Program-made: the position numbers and the translations under genes
The notes under the pieces: model-generated
What the model saw: the letters and a program-made list of their open reading frames with translations, nothing else
Told to the model about the DNA's origin: nothing
Databases searched by the model: none
Shown: positions 62,675-64,000 of the stretch, in pieces
Position numbering within the stretch: position 1 is the first letter of the stretch
Layout: every line of letters begins with the position of its first letter
Source of the DNA: Gammaproteobacteria bacterium
GTDB lineage: Bacteria > Pseudomonadota > Gammaproteobacteria > Pseudomonadales > Azotimanducaceae
Length of the DNA stretch: 64,000 nt
Direction: 5' to 3'
Assembly (NCBI GenBank): GCA_026707735.1
Contig: JAPOWH010000017.1
Coordinates: 62,001-126,000, forward strand

Positions 62675-63712
62675 ATGAAAAGTTGCATATGGCCTGCTGC
62701 ACTGTTGGTTCTTGTGACATCGCCGCTGATGGCGCAGAGCGAAGATGCGGCAACGGGTGAAGCAGCCGCGACGATTGCAGTCAGCGAATCGATTGAAGCT
62801 GGTGTAGCCAGATCGAAAACGTTGCTTACCGGGGAGATTGAGGACGCGGCTGCGCAGCAGATTCTCATGCCTCGGTTTGTAATTTCGAATGCCAACACTC
62901 GAACCGTCGAGTGGTTGGCTCCAGAGGGAAGTGCGGTTGATGTGGGAGATTTGGTCGTTCGACTGGACCCGAGTGATCTCATAGCTCAAAAAGAGTCGTT
63001 GGAAATTCAGCTGGAGGACACTCTTGCCAATGCGGAGGCTCAAACCGCACAGCAGGACCTAGGGATTTTTGATGCCGAAACTGCGCTGATTCGAGCGGAA
63101 TCCACACTAGAGCTCGCAAAGCTAGATGCGTCTACGCCAAAGGGAACAATTCCTGATTTGACCTACGAGCGCAATCAGCTTTCATTGGCAAACGCTACAA
63201 ACGCTCTAAAACGAGCAATTAGAGCGTACGAAGATGCGAAGCTGGCAAAAGAACAGGCCATACCACTTCGCGAGCGAACAGTCGATAGAGCACAGAAGGA
63301 CATGGATGACGTCGATGAAGCCGTTGGACAGACGGAGATACATGCGACTCAACCAGGATTTGTCATATATGGCACCAACAGTTGGACTGACGAGAAGGTG
63401 TACCCCGGTGCAGCAGTCATGAGCAGCATGGAAATTGCTAAGGTGGCAAGTCAAGATTCTCTGCAATTTCGTTTTTGGGCGCATGAAGCCGATGTGCGAA
63501 CAATAAGAGTCGGTTCGAAAGTGGCTGTCACTCCAGATGCTTTACCTGAATTCTCGGTAATCGCTGAAATCACTTGGATTTCAAGCCAAGCAAATACGCG
63601 CGACTGGAGTGACGGTGGATATTTCCAAGTAATTGCAATACCTACAAAAGACGAGCGCATTCCCGCCGAATTCTTGCCTGGAATGGCAGTAGTGGGAGAG
63701 GTGGTCAATTGA
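62675..63712 (+). CDS. Periplasmic adaptor (HlyD/membrane-fusion-like) protein
   Basis: 345-residue protein from ATG 62675, seven bases after the ATPase. A signal peptide (cleavage near SPLMAQ) is followed by a barrel/lipoyl-like part (WLAPEGSAVDVGDLVVRLDPSD), a long alpha-helical hairpin (about 110-220, rich in Ala/Glu/Lys) and the returning lipoyl half (IHATQPGFVIYG). This is the layout of RND/ABC efflux adaptors, with a signal peptide instead of a signal anchor. Confidence 0.87.
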   Translation: MKSCIWPAALLVLVTSPLMAQSEDAATGEAAATIAVSESIEAGVARSKTLLTGEIEDAAAQQILMPRFVISNANTRTVEWLAPEGSAVDVGDLVVRLDPSDLIAQKESLEIQLEDTLANAEAQTAQQDLGIFDAETALIRAESTLELAKLDASTPKGTIPDLTYERNQLSLANATNALKRAIRAYEDAKLAKEQAIPLRERTVDRAQKDMDDVDEAVGQTEIHATQPGFVIYGTNSWTDEKVYPGAAVMSSMEIAKVASQDSLQFRFWAHEADVRTIRVGSKVAVTPDALPEFSVIAEITWISSQANTRDWSDGGYFQVIAIPTKDERIPAEFLPGMAVVGEVVN

Positions 63713-63741
63713 AAATTAGCAAAAGCAAGCGAGAAAACCAA

Positions 63742-64000
63742 ATGAAAGAGACCCAAGAAAACAATCATTTGCGAATTCCAACCTCCTTTCTCTTGATAGG
63801 AGTTTGCGTGTCCCTCACGAGTCCGGTAATTGCAGCAAAGTGGTTCGAAGTAGAACAGGAAGACCGTGTGGTGACAGTTGGAGCCACAGGGACTGTCGAG
63901 TCGGCGAATGAACTAAGCGTCGGCGTACCAGCAACTGACAGTTGGAGATTGCGGCTTGGTGAGTTAGTCGAGGAAGGAACGCGAGTCAGAAAGGGAACAA
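63742..64000 (+). CDS. Second adaptor-like protein, truncated by window edge
   Basis: Only the first 86 residues are present. A basic tail and signal-like helix (TSFLLIGVCVSLTSPVIAA) precede a biotinyl-lipoyl-type start (VVTVGATGTVESANELSVGV, then GELVEEGTRVRKG). That pattern is a membrane-fusion protein N-terminus. ATG 63742 is the likely start; a TTG at 63709 overlapping the previous stop is in frame. Confidence 0.75.
   Translation, partial: MKETQENNHLRIPTSFLLIGVCVSLTSPVIAAKWFEVEQEDRVVTVGATGTVESANELSVGVPATDSWRLRLGELVEEGTRVRKGT

Noticed and set aside
1-64000. CRISPR arrays, insertion sequences, prophage genes, rRNA
   Set aside because: No regularly spaced repeats, transposase, integrase, phage structural genes or rRNA segments were seen.

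Overview
The window looks like a stretch of chromosome from a free-living, aerobic, heterotrophic gammaproteobacterium, probably marine or aquatic and not closely related to a well-studied model. The grounds are a phoB-phoR-pstS cluster, a uvrC-pgsA-tRNA-Cys block (the E. coli order uvrC-pgsA-glyW-cysT-leuZ), tRNA genes with encoded CCA, aerobic HemF, a PdsR/PdsS-type two-component pair, a large TonB-dependent receptor, and several acyl-CoA, hydantoin and enolase-superfamily catabolic genes. Base composition is close to 50% GC by eye. Species-level placement cannot be made from the sequence alone.

Layout. 1-2512 (minus): phoB, phoR and the start of pstS, the phosphate-starvation regulon. 2578-3330: a dienelactone hydrolase. 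3638-13741: an energy-transduction island with a DUF3450 protein, two ExbB/TolQ proteins, ExbD, a normal TonB, a protein with four tandem TonB C-terminal domains, another TonB, and two related TPR proteins; the first TPR gene looks frameshifted by a 14-nt duplication. 13813-20441: housekeeping genes ribE, pyrF, gcdH, uvrC, pgsA, tRNA-Cys and prs. 20454-24544: a CHY zinc-finger protein and a hydantoinase/oxoprolinase pair. 24777-26194: a DUF91/NucS-like nuclease with a small partner. 26363-26909: two divergent tRNA-Leu genes, of which tRNA-Leu(UAA) is interrupted in its anticodon by a 241-nt group I intron. 26993-33114: a phosphopantetheinyl transferase, a secreted trypsin-like protease, and a TonB-dependent receptor. 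33184-36944: a hydroxyacid dehydrogenase, an acyl-CoA ligase and an HpcH/HpaI aldolase. 37067-38377: an AT-rich orphan membrane-anchored protein. 38852-48127: pyruvate kinase, a TauE-type exporter, a MORN protein followed directly by a divergent Ser/Thr kinase, a metallo-beta-lactamase-fold hydrolase, and the PdsS/PdsR-like pair. 48750-55749: a NadR-type kinase, a choline-kinase-like phosphotransferase, a CoxE-like VWA protein, a sirtuin, a CPT-like kinase, a PfkB sugar/nucleoside kinase divergent from a CNT nucleoside transporter, and an orphan ExbD. 56219-61325: hemF, a CaiB/BaiF CoA-transferase, an acyl-CoA dehydrogenase, an enolase-superfamily enzyme and tRNA-Gly. 61924-64000: a MacB-type ABC ATPase and two adaptor-like proteins, the last cut by the window edge.

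The strongest unusual signals are the group I intron in tRNA-Leu(UAA), the quadruple TonB-domain protein beside two ordinary TonBs, the 14-nt frameshifting duplication in a TPR gene, and a PfkB kinase whose conserved N-terminus can be reached only through a non-standard start codon. How the genes work together: the Ton island would energise receptors such as the one at 30052-33114; the CNT transporter and PfkB kinase form a plausible nucleoside uptake-and-phosphorylation pair; the CoA-transferase, acyl-CoA dehydrogenase and enolase-type enzyme suggest organic-acid catabolism.
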